Assembly: GCF_043575855.1 (NCBI RefSeq)
Contig: NZ_CP144375.1
Span: forward strand, 3,100,001 to 3,164,000
Reading direction: 5' to 3'
DNA length: 64,000 nt
Source: Kutzneria buriramensis
Lineage (GTDB): Bacteria; Actinomycetota; Actinomycetes; Mycobacteriales; Pseudonocardiaceae
The position numbers and the translations under genes are program-made. A model generated the notes under the pieces. It saw only the letters and a program-made list of their open reading frames with translations, was not told where the DNA came from and searched no databases. The first letter of the stretch is position 1; each line of letters starts with the position of its first letter. Positions 16,163 to 25,067 of this stretch are shown here, in pieces.

Positions 16163-16531
16163 TCAGCGCTGGAACCGATAGACCGCGGCGCCCCGCGAGT
16201 GCTCGGCGCGGCGGGCGTACCGATGCAGGAACGCGTCGATGGACGCGCGCGTGCGAGTGAGCGCGGCGGCGGACTCGGCGAGCACCGCGGCCCCGTTGGC
16301 GGTCAGGTGGTACATGCGTCTGGCCGGTCCCGGTGTGGCGGTGGTCCAGCTCGAGCAGACCAGCCCGGCCCGTTCCAGGTTGCGCAGCGCGCGATAGATG
16401 CCGCTGGCGTCGTTGTCCACGCCGCACAACAGGCGCAGCCGCTCGATGAGCTCGTAGCCGTGATCCGGCCGCTCGTCGAGCAACAGCAGCAGGCACGGCT
16501 GGACGAAGTTGCGCGGTTCCCCCTCGCGCAT
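16163..16531 (-). CDS. PadR-family transcriptional regulator
   Basis: The ATG at 16531 gives 122 residues. Features are LLLLLDERPDHGYELIERLR (PadR helix 1-2), VDNDASGIYRALRNLERAGLV (recognition helix region) and TPGPARRMYHLTANGAAVLAE (wing). This is the minimal PadR domain plus a single C-terminal dimer helix. In the 260 bases between it and the divergent GAF-ANTAR gene no strong palindrome is seen. The target is unknown; PadR proteins usually repress a neighbouring transporter or detoxification gene. Confidence 0.87.
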   Translation of the reverse strand: MREGEPRNFVQPCLLLLLDERPDHGYELIERLRLLCGVDNDASGIYRALRNLERAGLVCSSWTTATPGPARRMYHLTANGAAVLAESAAALTRTRASIDAFLHRYARRAEHSRGAAVYRFQR

Positions 16532-16791
16532 CAGGCGACCTCGCCCGCTGAATTCATGACGGCCTCCACGTCGAATTCTCGCCCGTGACCCCGACCAAGG
16601 ATAAAACCGAATGGCTGCCCCGCACAGGGACACCGCCGCGTCCAATCGGGTACCGCGCAACCCGCGTTCACCGGGATTATCAAGGATGCAGCCGCCGAAA
16701 GGTAGAACGGGATTGGGCCGACCGGAACAACCGCAACCCATTTGGCCTGATAACCTGCGGCGGCCGCGGACGGCACAGGTACGGTTCAACG

Positions 16792-17526
16792 ATGACCGCG
16801 ATGTCCCCGGCGCGGCTGGCGGAAACGTTCGCCCGCATCGCCGATACCCTGGTCGACGACTTCGACCATGCCGAGTTCGCACGATTCCTGGCCGCCCGGG
16901 CGCGGGAAACGTTGCAGGTCCCCGCGGTCGGTGCGGTTCTCGTCGATCACCGGGGAGAGCCGCACATCGGACACGACGCGGCGGATCGGCTCGCCGCCTC
17001 GCCATTGTGGCCGCTGCTGCGCGGCGACGGCCCGAGCATGGAGTGCCACCGCACCGGAACCGCGATCGCGGTGCCGGACACCGACCAGCGAAACAACCGA
17101 TGGAACCGTTTTCTGACGGAGGCTCGGGCGGCCGGCTTCGGCTCCCTGACGGCCGTGCCCTTACGCGTGCGGGAAACCACGATCGGGGCCTTGACGCTGC
17201 TGCGGACGGAGCGGGGAACGCTGTCGGATCAGGACCACCGAATCGCCGAGGCGATGGCGCTCGCGGCCGCCGCGGGCGTGCGCAGACTTGGGGAGCTGAC
17301 GCAGGCGCAAACGCTCGCCGCGCAGCTCCAGACCGCGTTCAGCAGCCGAATAGTGATCGAGCAAGCCAAAGGCGTGCTGGCGGAACGGCACGGCAGCAGC
17401 GTGGACGGCGCATTCGGCGCCCTTCGCGAGTACGCCAGGCGGCGCAACCTGCGACTCGCCGAGCTCGCGAACGCCGTGGTCACCGGATCGGAGCAGGTGC
17501 CGCCGCTGCCGCCGGCATCGAAGTGA
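16792..17526 (+). CDS. GAF-ANTAR RNA-binding antiterminator
   Basis: The ATG at 16792 gives 244 residues (a second ATG lies three codons on). Residues about 15-165 form a GAF sensor domain (VGAVLVDHRGEPHIG; GFGSLTAVPLRVRETTIGALTLLR). Residues about 180-235 form an ANTAR domain with the expected AAQLQTAFSSRIVIEQAKGVLAER start and the AREYARRRNLRLAELA-like end. ANTAR proteins bind dual hexaloop RNA and prevent termination. They are common in actinobacteria without a nearby target. Whether it is cofactor-, light- or redox-sensing cannot be read. Confidence 0.88.
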   Translation: MTAMSPARLAETFARIADTLVDDFDHAEFARFLAARARETLQVPAVGAVLVDHRGEPHIGHDAADRLAASPLWPLLRGDGPSMECHRTGTAIAVPDTDQRNNRWNRFLTEARAAGFGSLTAVPLRVRETTIGALTLLRTERGTLSDQDHRIAEAMALAAAAGVRRLGELTQAQTLAAQLQTAFSSRIVIEQAKGVLAERHGSSVDGAFGALREYARRRNLRLAELANAVVTGSEQVPPLPPASK

Positions 17527-17682
17527 TCTTCGTCCTGATGGGTTGCGACCCTAATTCCGGCGGTGCAAAGTTGAGCCTGAATGGCCGAATTCACCGTGCA
17601 TTGTCGACGGCGCTCGCCCTTCGAACCGCTCCGGACCCTGGCGGATCACCACTTTTCGTGAGATGCACCAGGGAGGTGTGCC

Positions 17683-18534
17683 GTGTCCGGGTGGGTGTCC
17701 GTCTCGGCCCGGCGGTCCGCGTACACCGGTGAGCCGCTGACCCGGGTCAACGCCGCCGTCGGCGACCTCGCGGGCCACGGACTCGACTTCTGCTCGGCCG
17801 GCCAGCGCCGGTTCCGCGCCCTGCTCGCGCTGCTGGCCTGCAACTCCGACACCACCGAGAACCAGCTGACCCGCTGGCAGCTGGACTGGTCCGTGGCGGG
17901 GCGAATCACCTACTCCCCCGAGCAGCACGCGCTCGTCGTGCTCACGCCCATCCCGCACCTGCTGGCGTCGGCCGCGCTGGTGCACCCGGATCCGGTGCGG
18001 CGCCAGGGTTTGCCCGGTCTGCGGCCGCTGAACGCGCATCCCGAGGGACTGTGGTTCCGGATGCGGCACGTGCCGACACGCACGCTGCTGCGCATCGAAG
18101 CCGTCGAATCCGAGGCGGCGGCGGTGCATCCGCAGGTGCCGATCGCCTGGGAGATCGCCAGTCGCAGCTGGGAGATGCTGCCCGAGGAGGACGTGGCGCT
18201 GCGATCGGTGCCGCCGATGCACGTGGACGCCGAGCAGCTGCTGGCCGCGGTGCTGGTGCGGCTGGGCACCGACGAGCCGGACGGGCGCTGGCACGTGGGC
18301 GCGACGCTGGCGCGGGCACACCAGCGGGGCACGGCGTCGCCGCTGCGTTCGTTGTGGGGCCGGGGGCGGCACTGGCAGCTCGCCTGTCGCGACCGCGCCA
18401 CCGTCGCGGGCCTGTGCGCGGCGCTGACGGGGCCGGAGATCGGCCTGGCCGGGGCGGTGCCGCTGGAGCGCACGCGGTCCACGGCGTTGATCGGCCACCG
18501 GGAGGCCACGCTGCGGCTGGTCGGTCCCGGATAG
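17683..18534 (+). CDS. Unrecognised protein, 283 residues
   Basis: The GTG at 17683 is preceded by a good GGGAGG. The protein is soluble with no signal peptide; segments such as SAGQRRFRALLALLACNSDTTENQLTRWQLDW, EQHALVVLTPIPHLLASAALVHPDP and REATLRLVGPG are well formed and codon bias is normal. Histidines and tryptophans recur but no known motif emerges. It stands alone between the ANTAR gene and nagA in the same direction. I do not assign a function. Confidence 0.7.
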   Translation: MSGWVSVSARRSAYTGEPLTRVNAAVGDLAGHGLDFCSAGQRRFRALLALLACNSDTTENQLTRWQLDWSVAGRITYSPEQHALVVLTPIPHLLASAALVHPDPVRRQGLPGLRPLNAHPEGLWFRMRHVPTRTLLRIEAVESEAAAVHPQVPIAWEIASRSWEMLPEEDVALRSVPPMHVDAEQLLAAVLVRLGTDEPDGRWHVGATLARAHQRGTASPLRSLWGRGRHWQLACRDRATVAGLCAALTGPEIGLAGAVPLERTRSTALIGHREATLRLVGPG

Positions 18535-18580
18535 CGGGCCGATCGGCCCGGACCTCGTGTGCACGGCACCGCTTCCGATA

Positions 18581-18593
18581 AGGTCTATACCAA
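18581..18593. promoter_or_regulatory. DasR-like (dre) site upstream of nagA
   Basis: AGGTCTATACCAA matches the known actinobacterial DasR box (core GGTCTAGACC-like) with small deviations. It lies about 58-70 bases upstream of the nagA start, where DasR would block transcription until glucosamine-6-phosphate accumulates. Confidence 0.6.
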
Positions 18594-18650
18594 TACCGCC
18601 AAGCTGCCGTGGCGGCAGTCGGACCCTGACGCCTAGTCCAGGAGGCACCC

Positions 18651-19826
18651 GTGTACCTGCTGCGCCACGCCCGGCTCGTGTTGCCGGGAGGAGTCGTCCA
18701 CGACGGCCGCCTCGCCGTCGACGGCGAATGGATCACGGAGCTGGGCACCGGCGCCAACGGCGGACCGCACGCGGACACCCAGGTGGTCGACCTCACCGGA
18801 TACGTGATCGTGCCGGGCTTCGTGGACATGCACGTCCACGGCGGCGGTGGCGGCTCCTTCGGCGAGGACCTCGACCAGGCCCGCCGAGTCGTGGAGTTCC
18901 ACCGCGCGCACGGCACCACGACCTCCATCGCCAGCACCGTGACGATGCCGCTGCCGGAGCTGGAGCGGGCCGTCGAGGCGCTCTCCGGGCTCGTGCAGGA
19001 CGGGCTGCTCACCGGCCTGCACCTGGAGGGGCCGTTCATCAGCAAGGCCCGCTGCGGCGCGCACGACCCGGCGCTGCTGCGGGAACCCGACGAGCACGTC
19101 GTCGGCAAGCTGCTGGAGCGCGGGCACGGGGCCATCAAGATGGTCACGCTGGCGACGGAGCTCAACGGCGGCCTGCGGGCGGTGCGGCAGCTGACCGACA
19201 ACGGCGTGATCGCCGCCCTGGGGCACACCGATTCCAGCTACGAGCAGGCGCGTGCGGCGATCGACGCCGGCGTCACCGTGGCGACGCATCTGTTCAACGC
19301 GATGCGCGGCCTGCACCACCGCGAGCCCGGGCCGATCGCCGCCATGCTGGAGTCGGACAACGTCGCCGTCGAGCTCGTCAACGACGGCCACCACCTGCAC
19401 GACGCCGCCGTCGAGCTGGCCTTCCAGGCGGCCGGGCACTCGCGGGTCTCGCTGATCACCGACGCGATGAGCGCCGCCGGCGCGGGTGACGGCCGCTACC
19501 AGCTCGGCGAGCTGGCGGTGCAGGTCGTGGACGGCGTCGCCCGGCTGGAGGACGGCGGCTCCATCGCCGGCTCGACGCTGACGATGGACGCCGCCTTCCG
19601 GCGGGCCGTTCTCGTCAACGGGATCTCGTTGGAGCGGGCGGCGGTCGCCGCGTCCGGCACGCCGGCGCGGGTGCTGGGCATCGACGACCTCGTGGGGTCG
19701 CTGGAGGTCGGCAAGCGGGCGGACCTCGTGGTGCTGGACGACCAGCTCACCGTCGCCGGCGTGATGTCGCGGGGCCGGTGGGTCACCGAGGTCCCCGCAC
19801 CCCTCACCACCGCCGACGCCCAGTAG
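18651..19826 (+). CDS. nagA: N-acetylglucosamine-6-phosphate deacetylase
   Basis: The GTG at 18651 follows AGGAGG; 391 residues. Amidohydrolase fold residues are visible: VDMHVHGGGGGSF (HxH), LHLEGPFIS (metal-binding Glu), LGHTDSSYEQA, THLFNAMRGLHHREPG, and LITDAMSAAG (catalytic Asp). It removes acetate from GlcNAc-6-P, feeding glucosamine-6-P into glycolysis and cell-wall recycling. Length and motifs are typical. A DasR-like site in the promoter fits the known regulation of nag genes. No nagB lies next to it. Confidence 0.95.
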   Translation: MYLLRHARLVLPGGVVHDGRLAVDGEWITELGTGANGGPHADTQVVDLTGYVIVPGFVDMHVHGGGGGSFGEDLDQARRVVEFHRAHGTTTSIASTVTMPLPELERAVEALSGLVQDGLLTGLHLEGPFISKARCGAHDPALLREPDEHVVGKLLERGHGAIKMVTLATELNGGLRAVRQLTDNGVIAALGHTDSSYEQARAAIDAGVTVATHLFNAMRGLHHREPGPIAAMLESDNVAVELVNDGHHLHDAAVELAFQAAGHSRVSLITDAMSAAGAGDGRYQLGELAVQVVDGVARLEDGGSIAGSTLTMDAAFRRAVLVNGISLERAAVAASGTPARVLGIDDLVGSLEVGKRADLVVLDDQLTVAGVMSRGRWVTEVPAPLTTADAQ

Positions 19827-19840
19827 TCCCGCTGTGCAGT

Positions 19841-19883
19841 GAAGGGGGCCTTGCCCGCGGTGAACGCGGGGAAGGCCCCCTTC
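19841..19883. terminator. Hairpin (family 1 variant) between nagA and permease
   Basis: Arms 19841-19859 and 19865-19883 (19 bp, one mismatch) with core AAGGGGGCCTTGCCC and a 5-base loop GTGAA. The outer flank matches the family 1 style (tGCAGtGAAGG ... CCTTCCCgGCATCA) although the arm core differs. It lies between convergent genes. Confidence 0.7.
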
Positions 19884-19889
19884 CCGGCA

Positions 19890-21302
19890 TCAGTGGTGGT
19901 GTTCGACGGCCACCTCGCGGACCCGGTGCCGGACCGCGAACCAGCCGAGGACCAGCAGCAGCACCACGCCCGGGATCGAGTAGATCATGATCCGGCCGGC
20001 CGGCACGTCCCAGTAGCTCAGGGCCAGCACCAGCACCAGGAAGCCCAGCGTCAGATAGTTGGTGACCGGGGCCCACGGCAGCCGGTAGGCCGGCCGTTCG
20101 ACCTCCCCGCGCCGCGCCTTGCGCTGCAACGCCAGGTTGCACACCATGATCATCGACCACATGCTGAGGATGCCCAGCGCGGAGAAGTTCAGGGCGATCT
20201 CGAACGACTCCCCCGGCACGAACAGGTTCAGCACCACGCCGAGCACGTACACGCAGGCGGTCAGCAGCACGCCGCCGTAGGGAACGCCGCCGCGGCTCAT
20301 CACGCCCAGGAACCTCGGCGCCGAGCCGGCAGCCGACAGCGAGCGCAGGATCCGGCCGGTCGAGTACAGCCCCGAGTTGACGCTGGACAGCGCGGCGGTC
20401 AGCACGACGATGTCCATGATGCCGGCGGCGCCGGGCACGCCCAGCGAGGACAGGAACGTGACGAAGGGGCTCACATTCTTGTCGTACGAGTTGGACGGCA
20501 TGAGCATCACCAGCAGCAGCACCGAGCCGACGTAGAAGATCGCGATGCGCCAGCCGACGGAGTTGACCGCCTTGGGGATCACCTTGCGCGGCTCGGCGGT
20601 CTCGCCGGCGGCCACGCCGACCATCTCGATGGCCGCGTACGCGAAGACCACGCCCTGGAGGATCAGCACCGCCGGCAGCAGCCCGTTCGGGAAGAACCCG
20701 CCGTGCTCGACGATCAGCTGCGGGCCCGTCACGTTGCCGTTGACCGGGGTCCGCGAGATCAGCACCACGATCGCGGTGACCATGAACGCCACCAGCGCCA
20801 GCACCTTGACCGCGGCGAACCAGAACTCCAGCTCGCCGAACAGGGTCACCGACACCATGTTCACCGCGAGCACCAGCACCAGCGCGCCCAGCGCCGGGAT
20901 CCACTGCGGCACGTCCGGCCAGAAGAACTGCACGTACTTGGCGGCCGCGGTGACGTCGGCGACGCCGCTGCACGCCCAGTTCAGGAAGTACATCCAGCCC
21001 ACGAAGAACGCGGACTTCTCACCCAGGAACTCCCGCGAGTACGACACGAACGAGCCCGAGCTGGGCCGGTGCATGACCAGCTCGCCCATGGCCCGCACCA
21101 CGAAGAAGGCGAACACGCCGGCCACCGCGTAGACGATCGCCAGCGACGGCCCCGCGGTGACCAGCCGGCCGCTGGCGCCGAGGAACAGGCCGGTGCCGAT
21201 GGCCCCGCCCATGGCGATCATCTGCACCTGGCGGCTCTTCAGGCCCTTGTGATAGCCGGCGTCGCCGTCGTCGACGGCGACGATCTCCGAGGTGTTCGTC
21301 AT
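19890..21302 (-). CDS. ansP: APC-family amino acid permease, L-asparagine permease type
   Basis: ATG at 21302; 470 residues with about 12 membrane segments. The N-terminal HKGLKSRQVQMIAMGGAIG and GTGLFLGASGRL plus LHRPSS-like MHRPSSGSFVSYSREFLGEK and FVGWMYFLNWA blocks are typical of AnsP/GabP proteins of the APC superfamily. It imports a neutral amino acid with H+ symport. Assignment to asparagine is by sequence resemblance only; other substrates such as GABA or serine are possible. A poly-His tail (EHHH) ends the protein. Confidence 0.8.
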   Translation of the reverse strand: MTNTSEIVAVDDGDAGYHKGLKSRQVQMIAMGGAIGTGLFLGASGRLVTAGPSLAIVYAVAGVFAFFVVRAMGELVMHRPSSGSFVSYSREFLGEKSAFFVGWMYFLNWACSGVADVTAAAKYVQFFWPDVPQWIPALGALVLVLAVNMVSVTLFGELEFWFAAVKVLALVAFMVTAIVVLISRTPVNGNVTGPQLIVEHGGFFPNGLLPAVLILQGVVFAYAAIEMVGVAAGETAEPRKVIPKAVNSVGWRIAIFYVGSVLLLVMLMPSNSYDKNVSPFVTFLSSLGVPGAAGIMDIVVLTAALSSVNSGLYSTGRILRSLSAAGSAPRFLGVMSRGGVPYGGVLLTACVYVLGVVLNLFVPGESFEIALNFSALGILSMWSMIMVCNLALQRKARRGEVERPAYRLPWAPVTNYLTLGFLVLVLALSYWDVPAGRIMIYSIPGVVLLLVLGWFAVRHRVREVAVEHHH

Positions 21303-21404
21303 GAGGTCCTCTCGCCCTAGCGGATTACGCCGTTTGTAGCAGAGGGGGCCGGCGGTCACCGCGCGGGTGGCGGAGTCACGGGACGAACGTGACATCCGTC
21401 CCGG

Positions 21405-21947
21405 GTGAACGGACTGTCGGGGGTGCATGGTTTGCTCGTGGACGTGAGTGAGACGACGGGCGTGCGGCTGCGGGCGCCACGGCACCCCATCAGCAAGAAG
21501 GCGATTCCGTACTGGACGGTGCGGGCGCTGCCGGGGTGGATCGTGCTGCTGGTCATCGAGGTGCTGGTGAAGGTCCTCCCGGACGACCCGCCCGGCGCCT
21601 GGCTGACCGTCGCGATCGTGGTGACGGTGGTGCTGGCGCTGGTGCACCTGGCGGTCATGCCCAGCTGGCGCTACCGCGTGCACCGCTGGGAGGTCACGCC
21701 GACCGCCGTCTACACCCAGTCCGGCTGGATCGACCAGGAGTGGCGGGTCGCGCCGCTGAGCCGGATCCAGACCGTCGACACCGAGCGCGGGCCGTTCGAG
21801 CAGATGTTCGGCCTGGCCAAGGTGACCGTGACGACCGCGTCGGCGGCCGGCCCGCTGCACATCCACGGCCTCGACCTCGACGTGGCGCGGCAGTTGGTCG
21901 ACGACCTGACCGCCGCCACCGAGGCCAGCGAGGGAGACGCGACGTGA
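21405..21947 (+). CDS. Membrane PH-domain protein (YdbS-like, bPH2/DUF304)
   Basis: About 170-180 residues; the start is uncertain (GTG at 21405, 21423 or 21438), as no clear ribosome site is seen. Two membrane segments (residues about 42-60 and 65-85) are followed by a bacterial PH-like domain: WRYRVHRWEVTPTAVYTQSGWIDQEWRVAPLSRIQTVDTERG, then FGLAKVTVTTASAAGPLHIHG. It overlaps the next gene by four bases (GTGA). This pair matches the YdbS/YdbT arrangement of Bacillus, implicated in resistance to membrane-active compounds; function here is inferred. Confidence 0.8.
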   Translation: MNGLSGVHGLLVDVSETTGVRLRAPRHPISKKAIPYWTVRALPGWIVLLVIEVLVKVLPDDPPGAWLTVAIVVTVVLALVHLAVMPSWRYRVHRWEVTPTAVYTQSGWIDQEWRVAPLSRIQTVDTERGPFEQMFGLAKVTVTTASAAGPLHIHGLDLDVARQLVDDLTAATEASEGDAT

Positions 21948-23485
21948 GCGAGCTGGAGGTCGCCGCCGCGCCGTCGCTGAACGAGCCGCCGGAGTGGTTG
22001 CGGCTCAACGGGTTGATGGTGATCGTCAGTCCGCTCAAGGAGGTCGTGCGGGCCGCGGTGCCGCTGGTCGTGGTGTTCTTCGCCGGCGGCGGCGCGCACA
22101 GCTGGGGGCAGTGGCTGAGCCTGCTCGGCGTGGCGCTGCTGATCGCGCGCGGCGTCACGCACTGGGCCACCGCCCGCTACCGCATCACCGACGACCAGGT
22201 CGAGCTCCGCTCGGGTCTGTTCAACCGGAAGACCCGGGCGGTGCCGCGGGACCGGATCCGCACCGTGGACATCACCTCGGAGTGGCAGCACCGGCTGGTC
22301 GGGCTGAGCGCGCTGAAGATCGGCACCGGCCGTCAGGACAAGGGCAAGGACGACGAGCTCGTCCTGGACGCCATCACCAAGGCGGAGGCGGAGCGGCTGC
22401 GCACCCTGCTGCTCACCAAGGTGGCCACCACCACCAGCACGGCACCGTCCGTTGTGGACGAACCCGCGCCGGCCGAGACCGAGCTGGTGCGGGTGGACCG
22501 CCGGTGGACGCGCTACGCGCCGTTCACCCTGTCCGGCATCGCGGTCGTCGCCGCGGCGTTCGGCACCGTCTGGCACTTCGCCAACGATCTGCACCTGCGG
22601 CCGGACGACATCACCATCGTGCGGACGGTCATGGACGCGGTCGGCACCGAGTCGCCGTGGCTGCTGATCCCGGGCGCGATCGTGGTGCTGCTGCTCATCG
22701 CGACGATCGCGTCGGTGGTCGGCTACATCCTGTCGTACTGGAACTTCTCGGTGACGCGCGAGGCCAGCGGCACCCTGCACATCCGGCACGGCCTGCTCAA
22801 CACCCGGTCGGTGTCGATCGAGGAAGCGCGGCTGCGCGGCGTCGAGGTGAAGGAAACCCTGCCGCTGCGCCTGGTTCAGGGCGGCCGCGCCACCGCGGTG
22901 GTGTCCGGCCTGCGCACCGGCCGTGGCGACGAGCGCGGCGGCGGCCTGCTGCTGCCCGCCGCGCCGGTGGCGGAGGCGCACCTCGTCGCGGCGAAAGCCT
23001 TGCGGGAGCCCAAGGATCCGACCACCGCGCCGCTCACCCCGCATCCCCGGGCCGCGCTGCGCCGCCGGCTGACGCGGGCCGTCGTGTCCGTGCTGGCGCT
23101 GGCGGTGGTCGCGTGGATCGGCTACCAGCTGGACATCCTGCCGTTCTGGGTGTGGATCCTGTTCCTGGTGCTGACGCCGTTCGCGGCGTGGCTCGGCTAC
23201 GACCGGTACCGAAGCCTCGGGCACACGCTGACCAACGGCTACCTCGTCACTCGATCCGGTTCGCTCGTACGGGAAACGGTTGCGCTGCGCAGCGACGGGA
23301 TCATCGGATGGCGGGTGCACGCGTCGTACTTCCAGCGCCGCGCCGGCCTCGCCACGCTCGTCGCGACGACCGCCGCCGGGCGGGGCGGCTATCACGTCAC
23401 CGACGCCGGCATGAGCCAGGCCTTGGCGTTCGCCGACGACGCCGTCCCCGATCTGGTGGCGCAGTTCCTCGAACGGACCACATAG
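21944..23485 (+). CDS. Membrane protein with repeated bacterial PH domains (YdbT-like)
   Basis: GTG at 21944, 513 residues. Three PH-like repeats can be seen after membrane pairs: ARYRITDDQVELRSGLFNRK..RDRIRTVDI, then WNFSVTREASGTLHIRHGLLNTRSVSIEEARLRGVEV, and GHTLTNGYLVTRSGSLVRETVALRSDGIIGW. Membrane segments lie at about residues 33-70, 190-215, 235-265 and 375-415. The architecture (2 TM + PH, repeated) equals YdbT. Translation is coupled to the YdbS-like gene. The very 3' end and its flank appear duplicated again near 25018-25040, upstream of the second lipoprotein gene. Confidence 0.85.
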   Translation: MSELEVAAAPSLNEPPEWLRLNGLMVIVSPLKEVVRAAVPLVVVFFAGGGAHSWGQWLSLLGVALLIARGVTHWATARYRITDDQVELRSGLFNRKTRAVPRDRIRTVDITSEWQHRLVGLSALKIGTGRQDKGKDDELVLDAITKAEAERLRTLLLTKVATTTSTAPSVVDEPAPAETELVRVDRRWTRYAPFTLSGIAVVAAAFGTVWHFANDLHLRPDDITIVRTVMDAVGTESPWLLIPGAIVVLLLIATIASVVGYILSYWNFSVTREASGTLHIRHGLLNTRSVSIEEARLRGVEVKETLPLRLVQGGRATAVVSGLRTGRGDERGGGLLLPAAPVAEAHLVAAKALREPKDPTTAPLTPHPRAALRRRLTRAVVSVLALAVVAWIGYQLDILPFWVWILFLVLTPFAAWLGYDRYRSLGHTLTNGYLVTRSGSLVRETVALRSDGIIGWRVHASYFQRRAGLATLVATTAAGRGGYHVTDAGMSQALAFADDAVPDLVAQFLERTT

Positions 23486-23512
23486 GACGACGCCGCTGCT
23501 AGGGTCCGGGCC
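23478..23512 (+). promoter_or_regulatory. Promoter of lipoprotein A, duplicated upstream of lipoprotein B
   Basis: The 35 bases before ATG 23513 (CCACATAGGACGAC..CTGCTAGGGTCC) recur almost unchanged at 25033-25067 before ATG 25068, with ATG at the same distance. The TAGGGT within it is a fair -10 element about six bases before the start codon, suggesting a nearly leaderless mRNA. Confidence 0.5.
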
Positions 23513-24991
23513 ATGGCTTGGATCAGGGGGGTCGCCGCCGTGGCGGCGATGATGTTGGTGGGCGGGTGCGCCGGCATAGCCGGCCAGGCGCAACCACAAC
23601 TCGGGGCGCAGCCGAAGGTCGCGCACCCGACCGACCGCGACGAGAACGCCGTGCTCGCCGGCCTGCGGAAACTCGACGCGTGCGCGTTGCTGGCCGGCGG
23701 CCCGCCGGTGCCGGTCGGTCCGCACGCGTGCAGCGCCGGCGGAGTCATGGCGGCTGTCGGCATGGACTCGGACTTCGGCCGCCGGTGGGGGATGAACCCG
23801 ACCACGATCGGCGGCACGAAGGCGTACTGGGACAGCGGCGAGGCCGGTTGCCAGATGGACATCCCGGTGAGCTTCAAGTGGGCGGTCTACCTCAGGACCG
23901 GCGCGTCGGACAAGAACTGTGACAAGCTCAGGGCGGCCGCCGCGACCGCGATCGCCAAGCTCGGCAACCCCGACGCCGTGGCGGTGCCGGCGTCCCGGCC
24001 GTTCGCCAACTGGGACGGCTGCACGCTGCTGGAGAAGGCACTCGGCGGATTCGACGCCAAAACCAAGCTGCGCCACGACCTTGTCGATTCGCGGTTCGAC
24101 ACCTGCGGGGTCGGGGAGTCCCCCGCGCAGGACGGCACGATCGACATCACGTACGCCACGGATCCGTTGTCCGGCAATATCCCGACTCGCCGCCAGGTCG
24201 GCGACAAGACCGCCGCCATTTCCACTGGCGGCGGCGCCTGCACGGTGCTGTGGGGTGCCGGGCCGTCGGGCTCGGACCAGGAGCACGACACTGTCGAGAT
24301 CGACGTGCGAGGAAGGACTTGCGACGCGGCGGTCGCGTTGGCCGTGAAGGCCCAGCAGGTGCTGGCTGGTCCGCCGCCGTCGAACGACAAGCCGCAGCGG
24401 CCCTTGCTGTACGGGACGAACGATCCGGACAGCGCCGCCGCCGGCGCGTGCGTGGACTTCCAGCATGGCGACGTGGACTGCGAGCCGTACCAGCCGATCA
24501 CGCTGCCCTCGTCGTTCGCGGACTGGTTCGCCGGCTCCGACCAGAAGTCCATCAGCTGCGCCATTTCCGTGGATGCCGTGCGCGAGGTGTACGGCGACGC
24601 GTTCAAACCCGTGCTACAGGGCGACTTCTGCTACTACGTGGAGCCGACGCACGCGGTGCTGCTCCGCATCGACGTGTCGAAGCAGTTCCGGCCGGGCGAC
24701 TACGGGAACCGGCCCGACCTGTACGCCAACGTGCAGACGACCACGGTGTCCGGCAAGCAGGCCAAGACGTTCACCGACAGCTTCAAGGCCGCGAAGCCCG
24801 CCGCGCCGACCTACCACGAATACGACGTGTACGTCTCGCCGTTCAACGACCTCGCCAAGGACGGCATGATCACCGGCCAGGCCGAGGCCACCGTGCCGCG
24901 CGGCGGCGACGTCACGAAGCCGATGGACGTCTCCCGGCTGCACGACCTCGACCGGGTGATGGCCAAGATCATCGCCAAGTACGTGCCGTGA
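23513..24991 (+). CDS. Multidomain lipoprotein A (tandem paralogue 1)
   Basis: 492 residues. The signal peptide is lipoprotein-type: MAWIRGVAAVAAMMLVGGC, with Cys at about 19. The mature part contains three similar Cys-rich blocks: KLDACALLAG (about 55), ANWDGCTLLEKALG (about 168) and ISCAISVDAVREVYGDAF (about 345). This xxCxLLxx pattern resembles the actinobacterial DUF3558-type surface lipoproteins, where a Cys-pair stabilises each domain. The role is unknown. The paralogue directly downstream shares all blocks and both end in the same IIAKYVP. Confidence 0.85.
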   Translation: MAWIRGVAAVAAMMLVGGCAGIAGQAQPQLGAQPKVAHPTDRDENAVLAGLRKLDACALLAGGPPVPVGPHACSAGGVMAAVGMDSDFGRRWGMNPTTIGGTKAYWDSGEAGCQMDIPVSFKWAVYLRTGASDKNCDKLRAAAATAIAKLGNPDAVAVPASRPFANWDGCTLLEKALGGFDAKTKLRHDLVDSRFDTCGVGESPAQDGTIDITYATDPLSGNIPTRRQVGDKTAAISTGGGACTVLWGAGPSGSDQEHDTVEIDVRGRTCDAAVALAVKAQQVLAGPPPSNDKPQRPLLYGTNDPDSAAAGACVDFQHGDVDCEPYQPITLPSSFADWFAGSDQKSISCAISVDAVREVYGDAFKPVLQGDFCYYVEPTHAVLLRIDVSKQFRPGDYGNRPDLYANVQTTTVSGKQAKTFTDSFKAAKPAAPTYHEYDVYVSPFNDLAKDGMITGQAEATVPRGGDVTKPMDVSRLHDLDRVMAKIIAKYVP

Positions 24992-25032
24992 GCGCGTCAT
25001 CGCCCCATCCGGTGCGTGATTTCCCGAACCGG

Positions 25033-25067
25033 CCACATAGGACGACACCGCTGCTAGGGTCCGCCCC
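25033..25067 (+). promoter_or_regulatory. Promoter of lipoprotein B (copy of 23478-23512)
   Basis: Near-identical to the sequence before lipoprotein A, including TAGGACGAC and GCTAGGGTCC. Just upstream, the segment around 25020-25040 resembles the 3' end of the YdbT-like gene at 23463-23485, so the duplicated unit began inside that gene. Confidence 0.5.

Noticed and set aside
21710..24466. A 918-residue open frame on the minus strand
   Set aside because: It is antisense to the PH-domain gene and lipoprotein A and has only low-complexity Arg/Gly/Val composition. Shadow frame.
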